Notes: generated by a model from the letters alone, not told the origin. A stretch of DNA of 64,000 bases from Rhizobium sophoriradicis (GCF_003939025.1 NZ_RQIH01000008.1:124001-188000); one strand, 5' to 3'; shown: positions 18,430-28,980, numbered from the stretch's first letter. Translations and numbers: made by a program.

Positions 18430-19431
18430 TTAGAGAGCAGCTTCGATCTTCGCGGCTGCCTCCGGCGAGACCCATTTGGTCCAGATGTCCTTGTTTTCTT
18501 TAAGGAAGTGCTTGGCGCCGTCTTCGCCGGTCGCCTGGTTATCGGTCATCCACGACATCAGTTTGTTGACCGTGTCGTTGCTCCAGGAGCGCTTCGCCAG
18601 GTAATCCATGACTTCAGGCCCGACCTTTTCCGAGAAGGGCTTGGCAACCAGCGTGACGACATGATCGACCGGCCAGGCCGCCGGCTTCGGATCGGGGCAG
18701 TCGGCGACGGTGATGCAGCGCTTCCATTCGGCTGAATCCTCCGGAACGCCGGCTTCGAGCTTGACCATCTGATACTTGCCGAGCAGCGCGGTCGGCGCCC
18801 AGTAGTAACCGACCCAGCCTTCCTTGCGTTCGTAGGCCTTGGCGATCGAACCGTCGAGGCCGGCGGCAGAGCCGGTGTCGACGAGGGTGAAGCCCGCCTT
18901 CTCCGCGCCGAACGCCTTATAGAGCTGCGAGGTGACGACTGTGCCGCCCCAGCCCTGCGGGCCGTTGACGATGGCGCCCTTCTTCGGATCCTCCGGATCA
19001 GGGAAGAGTTCCGGATGCTTCAGCACGTCGCCGATCGTCTTGATGTCGGGATGGGCGTCGGCGAGATATTTCGGAATCCACCAGCCCTGTACGCCGCCGT
19101 CCGGCAGCGGCGAGCCGACCTGCACGATGCGGCCTTCTTCCGTACCCTTCTTGACGACATCCGGCAGCAGGTCGATCCAGGCTTCCGGAGCAATATCAGG
19201 CTGACCCTTTTCGGCCATGGAGGTGATTGTCGGGACGGTGTCGCCGACGGTGATGTCGGCGCTGCAGCCATAACCTTCGTTCAGGATGAACTTGTCCAGG
19301 TTGGAGAGAACTTCGGCGCTCTGCCAGTTCATGCTGGCGATGGTGACGCTGCCGCATTCGGCAGCGCTGGCAAAAGACGCGCCGCCGAGCAGGCCGAACG
19401 TCAAACATGTCGATGCGAGTAGTTTCTTCAT
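18430..19431 (-). CDS. Quaternary-amine ABC transporter substrate-binding protein
   Basis: 333 aa with a clear signal peptide (MKKLLASTCLTFGLLGG, cleavage probably after FASA). The mature part matches the OpuAC/ProX fold family: VTIASMNWQSAEVLS at the start, PDIAPEAWIDLLPDV, GWWIPKYLADAHPDIKT, and LMSWMTDNQATG near the end. Trp residues such as those in EAW, GWW, GYYWAP and AAWP are candidates for the aromatic box that holds trimethylammonium or dimethylpyrrolidinium groups. The ligand could be proline betaine, glycine betaine or choline; the sequence does not look like a close ChoX. First gene of the three-gene transporter operon. Confidence 0.88.
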   Translation of the reverse strand: MKKLLASTCLTFGLLGGASFASAAECGSVTIASMNWQSAEVLSNLDKFILNEGYGCSADITVGDTVPTITSMAEKGQPDIAPEAWIDLLPDVVKKGTEEGRIVQVGSPLPDGGVQGWWIPKYLADAHPDIKTIGDVLKHPELFPDPEDPKKGAIVNGPQGWGGTVVTSQLYKAFGAEKAGFTLVDTGSAAGLDGSIAKAYERKEGWVGYYWAPTALLGKYQMVKLEAGVPEDSAEWKRCITVADCPDPKPAAWPVDHVVTLVAKPFSEKVGPEVMDYLAKRSWSNDTVNKLMSWMTDNQATGEDGAKHFLKENKDIWTKWVSPEAAAKIEAAL

Positions 19432-19499
19432 TCTCGTTCCCTCTATTTAGCGGCGGATCTAGCAAGGCGGGGTGCCGCAGTACCCGCCCTCAACGGTCG

Positions 19500-20294
19500 T
19501 CAGGAAGCGTCTCCCATACTCACCGATTTCTTGAAAGCTGCCGATAGTCCGTCTGCCACCGCGGCGTCGAACCCGGCGGCGCGCATTGCTTCGATGGCTG
19601 CCGCCGTTGTGCCGCGATAGTCGAGAAAGGCCGCAACGATATCGTCAGGAGATTCGTCGCGACGTTCCGCGAGGTGGCCGGCGCCGACCAGCACGGTATT
19701 GACGGCGCGCCGGGCAATCTCGGGCGAAAGGCCATGGGCAACGGCGTCGCTCATCATGGCGGCAGCGAGCAGTGCCGGAAATGCCGGACCGGATCCTGAA
19801 AGGCCCGTGAGGTAGTCGATGTCGCTTTCGCTTGCGACTTCGTCCTGTGATCCGCAAGCCTCGAAAATCGCGCCGACAATGGCCCGGTCATCTGCCGTGA
19901 CACCGCTCGCGCCAATCCAGGGCGTATAGGATCTGCCCACTTCGGCGGCAGCGTTCGGCAGCGCGCGGACGACGCGACCGGTGTTATGGCGTTCTGAAAG
20001 GGCATCCAGTCGGATACCCGCCATGACCGAGATGACGAGCTTGCCGCCGGCATCGAGCGCCAGGCGATGCCAGTCATCGGGGCGAACGGAGAGAATGATC
20101 ACGTCGGAGCGGTCGGCAAGCGCCTGATTGTCAGAAGTCCAGGAGGAGTTCGGGAAACGGCGCGGCTGCTCGCCGCGATAGGAGAGGCAAAGGTTTCGAG
20201 AATCGACCAGGCCGGCGTCAATGATCGAGCCGGCGATTGCTCCGCCAAGCCAGCCGCCGCCACCGATTATGCCGATCCTCAAGGAAACGCTCAT
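19500..20294 (-). CDS. Pyrroline-5-carboxylate reductase-like (ProC family) protein
   Basis: 264 aa from the ATG at 20294, preceded by GAGGAAGGCTGGAG. The N-terminal Rossmann motif is IGIIGGGGWLGGAI, longer in Gly than the usual GxGxxG of ProC. The rest follows ProC: VILSVRPDDW, a VISVMAGI segment, RALPNAAAEVGRSYTPW, and the ProC signature region YLTGLSGSGPAF with VLVGAGHLA later. It would reduce delta-1-pyrroline-5-carboxylate, or a related cyclic imine, with NAD(P)H. The location next to betaine and proline genes fits. Because biosynthetic ProC is usually elsewhere, this copy is probably specialised. Confidence 0.8.
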   Translation of the reverse strand: MSVSLRIGIIGGGGWLGGAIAGSIIDAGLVDSRNLCLSYRGEQPRRFPNSSWTSDNQALADRSDVIILSVRPDDWHRLALDAGGKLVISVMAGIRLDALSERHNTGRVVRALPNAAAEVGRSYTPWIGASGVTADDRAIVGAIFEACGSQDEVASESDIDYLTGLSGSGPAFPALLAAAMMSDAVAHGLSPEIARRAVNTVLVGAGHLAERRDESPDDIVAAFLDYRGTTAAAIEAMRAAGFDAAVADGLSAAFKKSVSMGDAS

Positions 20295-20307
20295 CTCCAG
20301 CCTTCCT

Positions 20308-20937
20308 CTAACTGGGCCTATAGCCGTGCCGAGAGAAGAAGCGATCAAGCTCCCTCTGCTGCGGCACTTCACCCGTGTAGATCGCAATATACTCCGGAAT
20401 CCGTTTCATGCGGACGGCGATATCCTCCATCGACTGCATGGAGATGTACCCGATCTGCACGAGGTATGTTGTTCGCGCTCTGACATCTGATGTCGTTTCT
20501 GGTACGCCGAACCGCATAAACATGCGCTTCAGCGCCTCCAGCCGGATCTGATCGGCCTGCTGGACTTCGGCCAAAAGCTCGTCCGACTGCAGCGCCCAGC
20601 TGCGGATGGCAAACTCGAATTTCGCGTCGAAGAGATCGGTGTTGAGCCAGCAATCGAAGACGTTGAGCATCGCCTCGGCCAGCGATTCCGCGTAAGCCTC
20701 CGACTGCTTGATGATGTTGCCGGTGTTTTTGTCGCGCCACCGCGCCACCAACGCGCTCAACAGTTCCTCCCGATCCTTGAAGAACCAGTAGAAGCTCGTC
20801 CGCGATAGATTGAGCTTCTTCGCCAAGGGCAGAATTTTTACCGAGTCAACGCCAGACTCGAGCAGGGAATGATAGGCTGCTTCCAGCCATCCCTCCTGCG
20901 ATCCGCGCCAGCCAGTGTCATTCAAAGCCTGATCCAT
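20308..20937 (-). CDS. TetR-family regulator divergent from the demethylase gene
   Basis: 209 aa. An N-terminal helix-turn-helix is visible at about 30-60 (LPLAKKLNLSRTSFYWFFKD), followed by an all-helical ligand domain. It has a slightly unusual N-terminus (DTGWRGSQEGWLEAAY). The gene is divergent from the old-yellow-enzyme demethylase, and a perfect inverted repeat lies between them, so it probably represses that gene and itself and responds to a betaine or a demethylated intermediate. It is followed after 13 bases by the ProC-like gene, suggesting one transcript. Confidence 0.88.
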   Translation of the reverse strand: MDQALNDTGWRGSQEGWLEAAYHSLLESGVDSVKILPLAKKLNLSRTSFYWFFKDREELLSALVARWRDKNTGNIIKQSEAYAESLAEAMLNVFDCWLNTDLFDAKFEFAIRSWALQSDELLAEVQQADQIRLEALKRMFMRFGVPETTSDVRARTTYLVQIGYISMQSMEDIAVRMKRIPEYIAIYTGEVPQQRELDRFFSRHGYRPS

Positions 20938-20977
20938 GAATTATCTCCTATCAAATTACGAGGTGGCGCACAAGAAA

Positions 20978-21039
20978 AATGTACATATGTGTCGAAAATA
21001 ACGACCACGATGTTTTCTGCGTTGACACATATGTACATT
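20978..21039. promoter_or_regulatory. Paired 16-nt inverted repeat, candidate TetR operator
   Basis: AATGTACATATGTGTC at 20978-20993 is repeated exactly in reverse complement as GACACATATGTACATT at 21024-21039, with 30 bases between. Each arm contains its own near-palindrome around ACATATGT, so each arm may bind one TetR dimer. The arms flank the space between the two divergent starts (20937 and 21084), and the right arm overlaps a candidate promoter. It is the strongest regulatory signal in the window. Confidence 0.8.
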
Positions 21040-21050
21040 GCGCATAGCGT
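21022..21050 (+). promoter_or_regulatory. Candidate sigma-70 promoter of the demethylase gene
   Basis: TTGACA at 21022-21027 is followed after 17 bases by TAGCGT at 21045-21050, with the start codon at 21084. The right arm of the inverted repeat covers most of the -35 box and the spacer, so a bound regulator would block RNA polymerase. Confidence 0.55.
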
Positions 21051-21083
21051 TCCCATGTCGTTTTTAATCCGGAACCACGGCCC

Positions 21084-23120
21084 ATGTCGAATGATCCTCT
21101 CCTTCAGCCTTACCAGCTCAAGCATCTGAAGCTGCGCAACCGTATCATCGTGACCTCGCACGAGCCGGCCTATCCGGAAGATGGTATGCCGAAGGAAAAG
21201 TATCGCGCCTATACGGTGGAGCGGGCAAAGGGCGGCGTCGCCCTGACGATGACGGCGGGTTCGGCGGCCGTCTCCAAGGACAGCCCGCCGGTCTTCAACA
21301 ACCTGCTTGCATATAAGGACGAGATCGTTCCCTGGATCAGGGAAATGACCGATGCCGTGCACGAAGAGGGAGCGGCAATCATGATCCAGCTCACCCATCT
21401 CGGCCGGCGCACGCGCTGGGACAAGGGCGACTGGCTGCCGGTTGTGGCGCCGTCGCATCATCGCGAGGCTTCCCATCGCGCTTTCCCGAAGAAGCTGGAA
21501 GACTGGGATATCGAGCGCATCATCAAGGATTTCGCCGACGCGGCCGAGCGCATGAAGGCGGGCGGCATGGACGGTGTCGAGCTTGAGGCCTACGGCCACC
21601 TGATAGACCAGTTCGTGTCTCCGCTCACCAATGAGCTCGACGGCCCCTATGGCGGTTCGCTCGACAATCGCCTGCGCTTCTGTTTCGACGTGTTCAAGGC
21701 AATCCGGAAAAGGGTGGGCGACGATTTCATTCTCGGCCTGCGCTATACGGCCGACGAATGTCTTCCCGGCGGCACGGGCAAAGCCGAAGGCCTCGAAATC
21801 TCCAAGCGATTGAAGGAGAGCGGCCTCATCGATTACCTGAATGTGATCCGTGGACACATCGATACCGATGCCGGTCTGACAGATGTGATCCCGATCCAGG
21901 GCATGGCGAATTCCCCGCATCTCGATTTCGCCGGCGAAATTCGCGCCGCGACCGATTTCCCAACCTTTCATGCGGCGAAAATCCCGGATGTGGCCACCGC
22001 TCGCCATGCCATCGCGTCCGGCAAGGTCGACATGGTCGGCATGACCCGCGCCCACATGACCGACCCGCACATCGTTCGCAAGATCATCGAAAAGCGGGAA
22101 GAGGAAATCCGGCCCTGCGTCGGCGCCAATTACTGTCTCGACCGCATCTACCAGGGCGGCGCCGCCTACTGCATCCACAACGCCGCCACCGGCCGCGAAC
22201 TGACCATGCCGCATATCCTGGCCAAGGCCGATGTGAAGAAGAAGGTCGTTATCGTCGGCGCCGGTCCGGCCGGTCTTGAGGCGGCGCGGGTGGCTGGGGA
22301 ACGCGGCCACAAGGTCGTGGTTTTCGAGGCGGCGAACAATCCGGGCGGCCAGATCCGCCTCACTGCCCAGAGCGAACGCCGCAGGGAGATGATCAGCATC
22401 ATCGACTGGCGCATGAGCCAGTGCGAGAAATACGACGTGACCTTCCACTTCAACACCTGGGCGGAAGCCGACACGATCGAAGCCGAAAACCCCGATGTCG
22501 TCATTATCGCGACCGGCGGCCTGCCGCACACCGAAGTTCTTTCGAAGGGCAACGAGCTGGTGATCTCCTCATGGGACATCATCTCCGGCGACGTGAAGCC
22601 TGGTACCAACGTCCTGATTTTCGACGATGCCGGCGACCATGCCGCCCTCCAGGCGGCGGAATTTCTCGCCAAGGCAGGCGCCAAGGTCGAGATCATGACG
22701 CCCGACCGCTCCTTCGCGCCCGAGGTCATGGCGATGAACCTCGTGCCCTATATGCGCTCGCTTCAAAAGCATGACGTGACCTTCACCGTCACCTATCGCC
22801 TGGAGGCGGTCGAGAAGAGCGGCAATCAGCTTGTCGCCCATGTTGGCAGCGATTATGGCGGGATTGCCAAGCAGAGCAGCTACGACCAGATCATCGTCAA
22901 TCATGGGACCATTCCGCTCGATGAGCTCTATTTCGAGCTGAAGCCCAATTCGAGCAACCTGGGCGAGATGTCGCACGAGCAGCTTCTGGCCGGCGAACCG
23001 CAGTCGGTCGTTCGCAATCCCGAGGGCAAATTCCAGCTGTTCCGGATCGGCGACGCTGTCGCTGCGCGCAACACGCATGCCGCCGTCTATGACGGCCTGC
23101 GCATCGCGAAAGATATATGA
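21084..23120 (+). CDS. StcD/DgcA-like FMN/FAD N-methyl amine demethylase
   Basis: 678 aa, the length of the trimethylamine dehydrogenase / 2,4-dienoyl-CoA reductase class. Residues 1-370 are an old-yellow-enzyme FMN barrel (LKLRNRIIVTSHEPAY, HLGRRTRW, DGVELEAYGHLIDQF, PYGGSLDNRLRF). An iron-sulfur loop follows with C-x5-C-x11-C (CVGANYC, then AYCIHN). After it come KKVVIVGAGPAGLEAARVAG (FAD/NAD domain) and a second Rossmann region. The sequence is close to what I know of N-methylproline demethylase StcD and dimethylglycine demethylase DgcA. These remove an N-methyl group and pass electrons to ETF, releasing formaldehyde; etfBA lie 0.8 kb downstream. Substrate choice between the two is not decided. 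Confidence 0.85.
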   Translation: MSNDPLLQPYQLKHLKLRNRIIVTSHEPAYPEDGMPKEKYRAYTVERAKGGVALTMTAGSAAVSKDSPPVFNNLLAYKDEIVPWIREMTDAVHEEGAAIMIQLTHLGRRTRWDKGDWLPVVAPSHHREASHRAFPKKLEDWDIERIIKDFADAAERMKAGGMDGVELEAYGHLIDQFVSPLTNELDGPYGGSLDNRLRFCFDVFKAIRKRVGDDFILGLRYTADECLPGGTGKAEGLEISKRLKESGLIDYLNVIRGHIDTDAGLTDVIPIQGMANSPHLDFAGEIRAATDFPTFHAAKIPDVATARHAIASGKVDMVGMTRAHMTDPHIVRKIIEKREEEIRPCVGANYCLDRIYQGGAAYCIHNAATGRELTMPHILAKADVKKKVVIVGAGPAGLEAARVAGERGHKVVVFEAANNPGGQIRLTAQSERRREMISIIDWRMSQCEKYDVTFHFNTWAEADTIEAENPDVVIIATGGLPHTEVLSKGNELVISSWDIISGDVKPGTNVLIFDDAGDHAALQAAEFLAKAGAKVEIMTPDRSFAPEVMAMNLVPYMRSLQKHDVTFTVTYRLEAVEKSGNQLVAHVGSDYGGIAKQSSYDQIIVNHGTIPLDELYFELKPNSSNLGEMSHEQLLAGEPQSVVRNPEGKFQLFRIGDAVAARNTHAAVYDGLRIAKDI

Positions 23121-23177
23121 TTGCAGGAGAGGCCACTGACTGGCCGGCTAAAATCGTCTGTTCAGGGAGGGGATGGC

Positions 23178-23783
23178 ATGAGTATACGTGAGGAGAGCCT
23201 GCAGCTTTTCCTGGACGCGGCGTCTCAGGCTTTCCAGGTGTTTGCGACAGCCCCGGAGGCCCGGCGCTCGATCCGGCAGTTTCTCGCAAGGCTGGAGCAG
23301 CCGGGGGCCGCACGGGCGGGGGACGGGAGCCGGTTGCCGGTCTGCACTCACCTTGATGTGGCGCTCGCGATTGATACCTCCTATGATCCTTCGCTGGAGC
23401 GATTGATCGAGGCGTTCAAAGGCATCGAGCCAATGCTTGAATGGCGTCGGCGTACCAAGTATGACCACTCGGCCAGCGACAATTTTGCCGATGGGCATGC
23501 CAATGCGATGATCATCGGCCCCGGTGGATTGGAGGAGCGGAGCGATCTGTGGCTCGGGGTGACGTTGATGGCGCCGCACGTGCGCTATCCGGATCATGAT
23601 CATGCGCCGGAGGAGGTCTATCTCGTGCTTTCCGAGGGGGAGTTCAAGCAGGGTGAGGGGGGCTGGTTTTCGCCTGGCATCGGCGGATCGTTCTATAATG
23701 TCCCAGGGATCAAACATGCCATGCGGTCGGTCGATACGCCGCTTTTCGCCTTCTGGGCTTTGCTTGCCGAACGGCCGCACTAG
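23178..23783 (+). CDS. DddQ-like cupin (DMSP lyase family), ligands intact
   Basis: 201 aa from the ATG at 23178, with GGGAGGGG just upstream. The C-terminal half is a cupin: PDHDHAPEEVYLVLSEG gives the motif HxHx3Ex6G with His140, His142 and Glu146, and His180 in PGIKHAMRS is the fourth expected metal ligand. The family is annotated as dimethylsulfoniopropionate lyase because of DddQ. In soil rhizobia, and here between demethylase and etf genes, a role on betaine-related compounds is more plausible than DMSP cleavage (inference). It follows the demethylase by 57 bases and is probably in the same transcript. Confidence 0.75.
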   Translation: MSIREESLQLFLDAASQAFQVFATAPEARRSIRQFLARLEQPGAARAGDGSRLPVCTHLDVALAIDTSYDPSLERLIEAFKGIEPMLEWRRRTKYDHSASDNFADGHANAMIIGPGGLEERSDLWLGVTLMAPHVRYPDHDHAPEEVYLVLSEGEFKQGEGGWFSPGIGGSFYNVPGIKHAMRSVDTPLFAFWALLAERPH

Positions 23784-23884
23784 CGCCGGGCATAGGTTCA
23801 AAATCTCACGATGTCCTTAGCTTGTCTGGCAAGGCGCCGGCGCTGTAAAGGGACTAGCATTCGGAAGAACAAAGGGGATTGCAA

Positions 23885-24634
23885 ATGAAGATTCTCGTGC
23901 CCGTCAAACGGGTTGTCGACTACAACGTGAAGATCCGTGTGAAGCCGGATGGTTCGGGTGTCGAGCTTGCCAATGTGAAGATGTCGATGAACCCGTTCGA
24001 CGAGATCTCGGTGGAAGAGGCGCTGCGGCTGAAGGAGGCCGGCAAGGCCGAAGAAGTGGTGGTGGTGTCGATCGGCCCGGCCAAGGCCGAGGAGACGCTG
24101 CGGACCGCCCTTGCCATGGGTGCCGACCGGGCGATCCTGGTCGAGACCGACGATCAGGTCGAGCCGCTGGCGGTGGCCAAGATTCTCAAAGGTGTCGCCG
24201 ATGCCGAACAGCCGGGCCTGATCATCACGGGCAAGCAGGCAATCGACGACGATTCCAACCAGACCGGCCAGATGCTGGCGGCATTGCTCGGTTCGGCCCA
24301 GGCGACCTTCGCCTCGAAGATCGAGATCGGTGACGGCAAGGCGACCGTGACCCGCGAGGTCGACGGCGGCCTGCAGACGATCGAGATCAAGCTGCCGGCG
24401 GTCGTCACCACCGATCTTCGTCTGAACGAGCCGCGTTATGCCTCGCTGCCGAACATCATGAAGGCGAAGAAGAAGCCGCTCGACAAGAAGAGCCCGGCCG
24501 ATTTCGGCGTGGACACGACGCCGCGGCTGAAGGTCTTGAAGACCGAGGAGCCGAGTGGCCGCAAGGCCGGCGTCAAGGTCAAGTCGGTCGCCGAACTGGT
24601 CGACAAGCTCAAGAACGAAGCCGGCGTGCTGTAA
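23885..24634 (+). CDS. etfB: Electron transfer flavoprotein beta subunit
   Basis: 249 aa from the ATG at 23885 (AAAGGGG nine bases upstream); a TTG six bases earlier is less likely. It begins [18 protein letters not shown] and carries the EtfB landmarks [37 protein letters not shown], and the AMP-binding/partner region [19 protein letters not shown]. With EtfA it accepts electrons from flavin dehydrogenases such as the demethylase upstream and hands them to the ETF-quinone oxidoreductase. A dedicated copy in this operon fits the DgcA/StcD systems. Confidence 0.95.
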   Translation: MKILVPVKRVVDYNVKIRVKPDGSGVELANVKMSMNPFDEISVEEALRLKEAGKAEEVVVVSIGPAKAEETLRTALAMGADRAILVETDDQVEPLAVAKILKGVADAEQPGLIITGKQAIDDDSNQTGQMLAALLGSAQATFASKIEIGDGKATVTREVDGGLQTIEIKLPAVVTTDLRLNEPRYASLPNIMKAKKKPLDKKSPADFGVDTTPRLKVLKTEEPSGRKAGVKVKSVAELVDKLKNEAGVL

Positions 24635-24661
24635 TCGGGTTGGAACAGGAGCAACTAAATC

Positions 24662-25591
24662 ATGACCATTCTTCTTCTGGCCGACCATGACGGCAATCAC
24701 CTCTCCGACCAGACCGCCAAGGCGTTGACGGCGGCAAGCCAGATCGGCGGCGATATCCATGTGCTGGTCGCCGGCAAGGCCGCCAAGGCGGCGGCCGATC
24801 AGGCCGCCAAACTCTCTGGCGTCGCCAAAGTGCTGCTGGCCGAAAGCGATGCGCATGCCAACAATCTCGCCGAGCCGCTGGCCGATCTGATCGTCTCGCT
24901 CGCCGGCTCCTACGACACGATCGTCTCGGCCGCCACCTCGGTCGGCAAGACCGTGCTGCCGCGGGTGGCGGCACTGCTCGATGTCGCCCAGGTCTCAGAG
25001 ATCATCGAGGTCGTCAGCCCCGACACCTTCAAGCGGCCGATCTATGCCGGCAATGCCATCCAGACGGTGCAGGCAAGCGACGCAAAGAAGGTCATCACCG
25101 TGCGCACCGCCTCGTTTGCTTCGGCACCGGCAAGCGGCTCTGCAACGGTCGAGGCGATCCCTGCTGCTTCCGATCCGGGTCTGTCGCGCTTCGTCGCCGA
25201 TGCACTGTCGGCCTCCGACCGTCCGGAACTGACCTCGGCGAAGATCATCATCTCCGGCGGCCGGGCGCTCGGCTCGGCCGAGAAGTTCAAGGAGGTCATC
25301 CTGCCGGTTGCCGACAAGCTGGGCGCTGCCGTCGGCGCCAGCCGTGCGGCCGTCGATGCCGGTTATGCCCCGAACGACTGGCAGGTCGGTCAGACCGGCA
25401 AGGTGGTGGCGCCCGACCTCTATATCGCCGCCGGCATCTCCGGGGCCATCCAGCATCTGGCCGGCATGAAGGATTCGAAGGTGATCGTCGCCATCAACAA
25501 GGACGAGGAGGCGCCGATCTTCCAGGTCGCCGACTACGGCCTCGTCGCCGATCTCTTCGACGCCCTGCCGGAATTGGAAAAGGCGCTCTGA
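24662..25591 (+). CDS. etfA: Electron transfer flavoprotein alpha subunit
   Basis: 309 aa, 27 bases behind etfB. It starts [18 protein letters not shown]. The C-terminal FAD-binding domain is clear: [54 protein letters not shown] and [20 protein letters not shown]. It pairs with EtfB to form the soluble one-electron carrier for the demethylase. The gene order etfB-etfA and the short spacing show one operon. Confidence 0.95.
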   Translation: MTILLLADHDGNHLSDQTAKALTAASQIGGDIHVLVAGKAAKAAADQAAKLSGVAKVLLAESDAHANNLAEPLADLIVSLAGSYDTIVSAATSVGKTVLPRVAALLDVAQVSEIIEVVSPDTFKRPIYAGNAIQTVQASDAKKVITVRTASFASAPASGSATVEAIPAASDPGLSRFVADALSASDRPELTSAKIIISGGRALGSAEKFKEVILPVADKLGAAVGASRAAVDAGYAPNDWQVGQTGKVVAPDLYIAAGISGAIQHLAGMKDSKVIVAINKDEEAPIFQVADYGLVADLFDALPELEKAL

Positions 25592-25605
25592 CTGGGGAGA
25601 CAAAC

Positions 25606-26298
25606 GTGGCGCGCGTGGTGGGACGTCCAATCAGACCTGGTGCTGACCTTCTCCTGAACGATGAGGAAAAGCCGGCCTATATAAGGCTGCACGACATCGG
25701 AAGGGAAAGGCGTCCCCGGCCGCTGCAGGAATTTCTCAACGATATCGGTGGGCTGATGCTGTCGGCAGATGCTCCCGCCGTTGCCAGTTTCGTTGCGGGC
25801 AAGGTCCTTCAGAGGCTGCTTAAGACAGGCAAGGTGCACCCGGAGGGAGGCCCTCTTCCAGGCGTGCCCGAAGGGCTGGATGACGCGATCCGTTATTTGG
25901 CAAAATCCGGACGGAAATACGAGGCGATCGCCGGCCAGTTCAAGAGCCTGGCCGACAGACTGCTGTGGAGACGCGGCCGCACCGGCCCGTTTGCCAGCCT
26001 GAACTTCGGCAATACGCACTCCCATGCGGTTCTGGTCGGCCCTGGCGGCATGGAAGAGCGCGCCGATCTCCGGGTCGGAGTGATCTATATGGATCGCTAC
26101 ACCCGCTTCCCCGACCATGTTCAGACGCAGCCGCGCGCCTTCATTCTGCTTTCACCGGGAGAAATCTGCCTTGGTGACTCGCAGTGGTTTTCTGCCGCGA
26201 CCGGAACGGTCTTCGCGAATGATGCCGGGCAATCCTTCGCGATAAGGTGTACGGCCCAGCCGCTTCTGGCGGTGTGGTGTCAGGTCGAGCCGGGATGA
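25606..26298 (+). CDS. Degenerate DddQ-like cupin lacking metal ligands
   Basis: 230 aa, GTG start with GGGGAG seven bases upstream, 14 bases after etfA. It is a divergent relative of the cupin at 23178-23783: [20 protein letters not shown] matches ANAMIIGPGGLEERSDLWLG in the other copy. At the cupin motif, however, PDHDHAPEEVYLVLSEG becomes [17 protein letters not shown], so His142 and Glu146 are replaced by Gln and Arg, and the last His (PGIKHA) becomes Phe (AGQSFA). Only one of four metal ligands remains. It keeps a good start and frame, so it may be a non-catalytic partner rather than a pseudogene. Confidence 0.68.
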   Translation: MARVVGRPIRPGADLLLNDEEKPAYIRLHDIGRERRPRPLQEFLNDIGGLMLSADAPAVASFVAGKVLQRLLKTGKVHPEGGPLPGVPEGLDDAIRYLAKSGRKYEAIAGQFKSLADRLLWRRGRTGPFASLNFGNTHSHAVLVGPGGMEERADLRVGVIYMDRYTRFPDHVQTQPRAFILLSPGEICLGDSQWFSAATGTVFANDAGQSFAIRCTAQPLLAVWCQVEPG

Positions 26299-26381
26299 CA
26301 CTGAGGTGAGGCCGAAGCAGATCGTTCCGATTTCTCGGCCTCCGCATAACAATCGAAATTGAATTAACAGGGAGATATCAA

Positions 26382-26427
26382 ATGGACGTTCGCGCCGCCG
26401 TAGCCGTTCAGGCCGGAACCGCTCGAA
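26382..26427 (+). other. Frameshifted 5' end of adhC
   Basis: An ATG at 26382, with CAGGGAGATATCAA before it, opens MDVRAAVAVQAG, the normal start of class III alcohol dehydrogenase. The family continues GKPLEVMTV; here GGAACCGCTCGAAGTG reads as if two bases (AG of AAG) were lost at about 26418. The original frame then ends at a TAA at 26481-26483. The remaining protein can only be made from the ATG at 26428 or by frameshifting. A sequencing or assembly error is equally possible. Confidence 0.75.
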
Positions 26428-27507
<1,080 letters not shown>

Positions 27508-27509
27508 TC

Positions 27510-28346
27510 ATGAAGACCATCTCGACCGACAAGTCTTACGGCGGTATCCAGGGCGTCTACGTCGATCGCTCCGAGGTCTGCGGCTGCGACATGACCTTTG
27601 CGGTGTTCGTGCCACCGCAGGCGGCCGAGGGCAAGCGCCCGGTCCTGTGGTATCTGTCCGGCCTGACCTGCACGCATGCCAATGTCATGGACAAGGGCGA
27701 GTATCGGCGGCTTGCCGCCGAGCTCGGGCTGATCGTCGTCTGCCCGGATACCAGCCCCCGCGGCGATCACGTTCCTGACGAGCCCGACAATTGGCAGTTC
27801 GGCAAGGGCGCCGGCTTTTACGTCGATGCCACCGAGCCGCCGTTTTCGGCCAACTATCGCATGTACAGCTACATCACCGGCGAACTGCCGCGCCTCCTTG
27901 CCGCGGAATTTCCCGCCGACATGGACCGCCAGGGAATCTTCGGTCATTCGATGGGCGGACATGGCGCGATCACCATCGCGCTCAAGAACCCGGACCGCTT
28001 TAGGAGCTGCTCGGCCTTCGCGCCGATCAGCCACCCCTCGGTGTCCGGCTGGTCGAAACCGGCATTCCGAAAATATCTGGGGCCGGATGAGAAGAGCTGG
28101 CGGGCCTACGACGCCTGCTCGCTGATCGAAGACGGGCACCGGTTCTCGGAATTCTTCGTCGATCAGGGGACCGCGGATTCATTCCTGGAGGATGGGCTGC
28201 GGCCTAACGAACTCCGCCAAGCCTGCGAGGCGGCGGGTATCCCCCTCGAGCTCCGCATGCAGGAAGGCTACGGCCACTCCTACTTTTTCATTTCGACATT
28301 CATGGGAGACCATCTGCGCTGGCACGCGAAGAAGCTCGAAAAATGA
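27510..28346 (+). CDS. fghA: S-formylglutathione hydrolase
   Basis: 278 aa, starting two bases after the adhC stop. It is an esterase-D type alpha/beta hydrolase: [33 protein letters not shown], the nucleophile elbow GHSMGGHGA and the catalytic His in [10 protein letters not shown] are visible, with a candidate acid Asp in [11 protein letters not shown]. It hydrolyses S-formylglutathione to formate and glutathione. Together with adhC and gfa it forms the glutathione-dependent formaldehyde detoxification set. Confidence 0.95.
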   Translation: MKTISTDKSYGGIQGVYVDRSEVCGCDMTFAVFVPPQAAEGKRPVLWYLSGLTCTHANVMDKGEYRRLAAELGLIVVCPDTSPRGDHVPDEPDNWQFGKGAGFYVDATEPPFSANYRMYSYITGELPRLLAAEFPADMDRQGIFGHSMGGHGAITIALKNPDRFRSCSAFAPISHPSVSGWSKPAFRKYLGPDEKSWRAYDACSLIEDGHRFSEFFVDQGTADSFLEDGLRPNELRQACEAAGIPLELRMQEGYGHSYFFISTFMGDHLRWHAKKLEK

Positions 28347-28401
28347 TTGCAGGGCTCGGCCGGGCATAACGCAAACGGCCAGGGAGGAAGGGAGAAAAGC
28401 A

Positions 28402-28974
28402 ATGAGCAGCATAGCCATTCATCCGGCAGTGGATTCAGGCTTTCGAGCGACTGACGCTGCTTTCACAGGCGGGACGCTGGTGTGCAAATGCACGAGCAAT
28501 CCCGTCAAGGTCAGGATCAAGGGCGATATCGCCCACAATCATGTCTGCGGCTGCACCAAGTGCTGGAAGCCGCAGGGAGCAGTCTTCTCGGTCGTGGCGG
28601 TCGCTCCGACCGAGAGCGTCGAAGTGCTCGAGAACGGCGACAAGCTCGCCGTCGTCGATCCCGCTGCTCTGATCCAGCGGCATGCCTGCAAGGAATGCGG
28701 CGTGCATATGTACGGGCCGGTCGAGCGCGAACATCCCTTCCAGGGGCTGTCCTTCGTCCATCCGGAGCGCTTCCAGGAAAGCGGCTGGGCAAAGCCCACT
28801 TTCGCGGCCTTCGTGTCGTCGATCATCGAAAGCGGCTTTGATCCCGCCAAGATGGAAGCCCTCCGGGCGCAGCTGAAGGCAACGGGTCTCGAGCCCTATG
28901 ATTGCCTCTCGCCCGGCCTGATGGACTACATCGCGACCTGGACTGCCAAGAAAAGCGGCGCGCTCGCCGCTTGA
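28402..28974 (+). CDS. gfa: Glutathione-dependent formaldehyde-activating enzyme (GFA/CENP-V fold)
   Basis: 190 aa from the ATG at 28402, with AAGGGAGAAAAGCA before it; an open frame extends upstream into fghA but has no start signal. The zinc-binding cysteines lie in [25 protein letters not shown] and [13 protein letters not shown], the pattern of Gfa. It speeds the joining of formaldehyde to glutathione. It is the last gene of the formaldehyde block, and a strong hairpin follows its stop. Confidence 0.93.
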   Translation: MSSIAIHPAVDSGFRATDAAFTGGTLVCKCTSNPVKVRIKGDIAHNHVCGCTKCWKPQGAVFSVVAVAPTESVEVLENGDKLAVVDPAALIQRHACKECGVHMYGPVEREHPFQGLSFVHPERFQESGWAKPTFAAFVSSIIESGFDPAKMEALRAQLKATGLEPYDCLSPGLMDYIATWTAKKSGALAA

Positions 28975-28980
28975 TCATCC

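Noticed and set aside
20922-22529. 535-codon open frame on the minus strand
   Set aside because: Antisense to the StcD-like gene, whose domains are unmistakable; it would also cover the operator.
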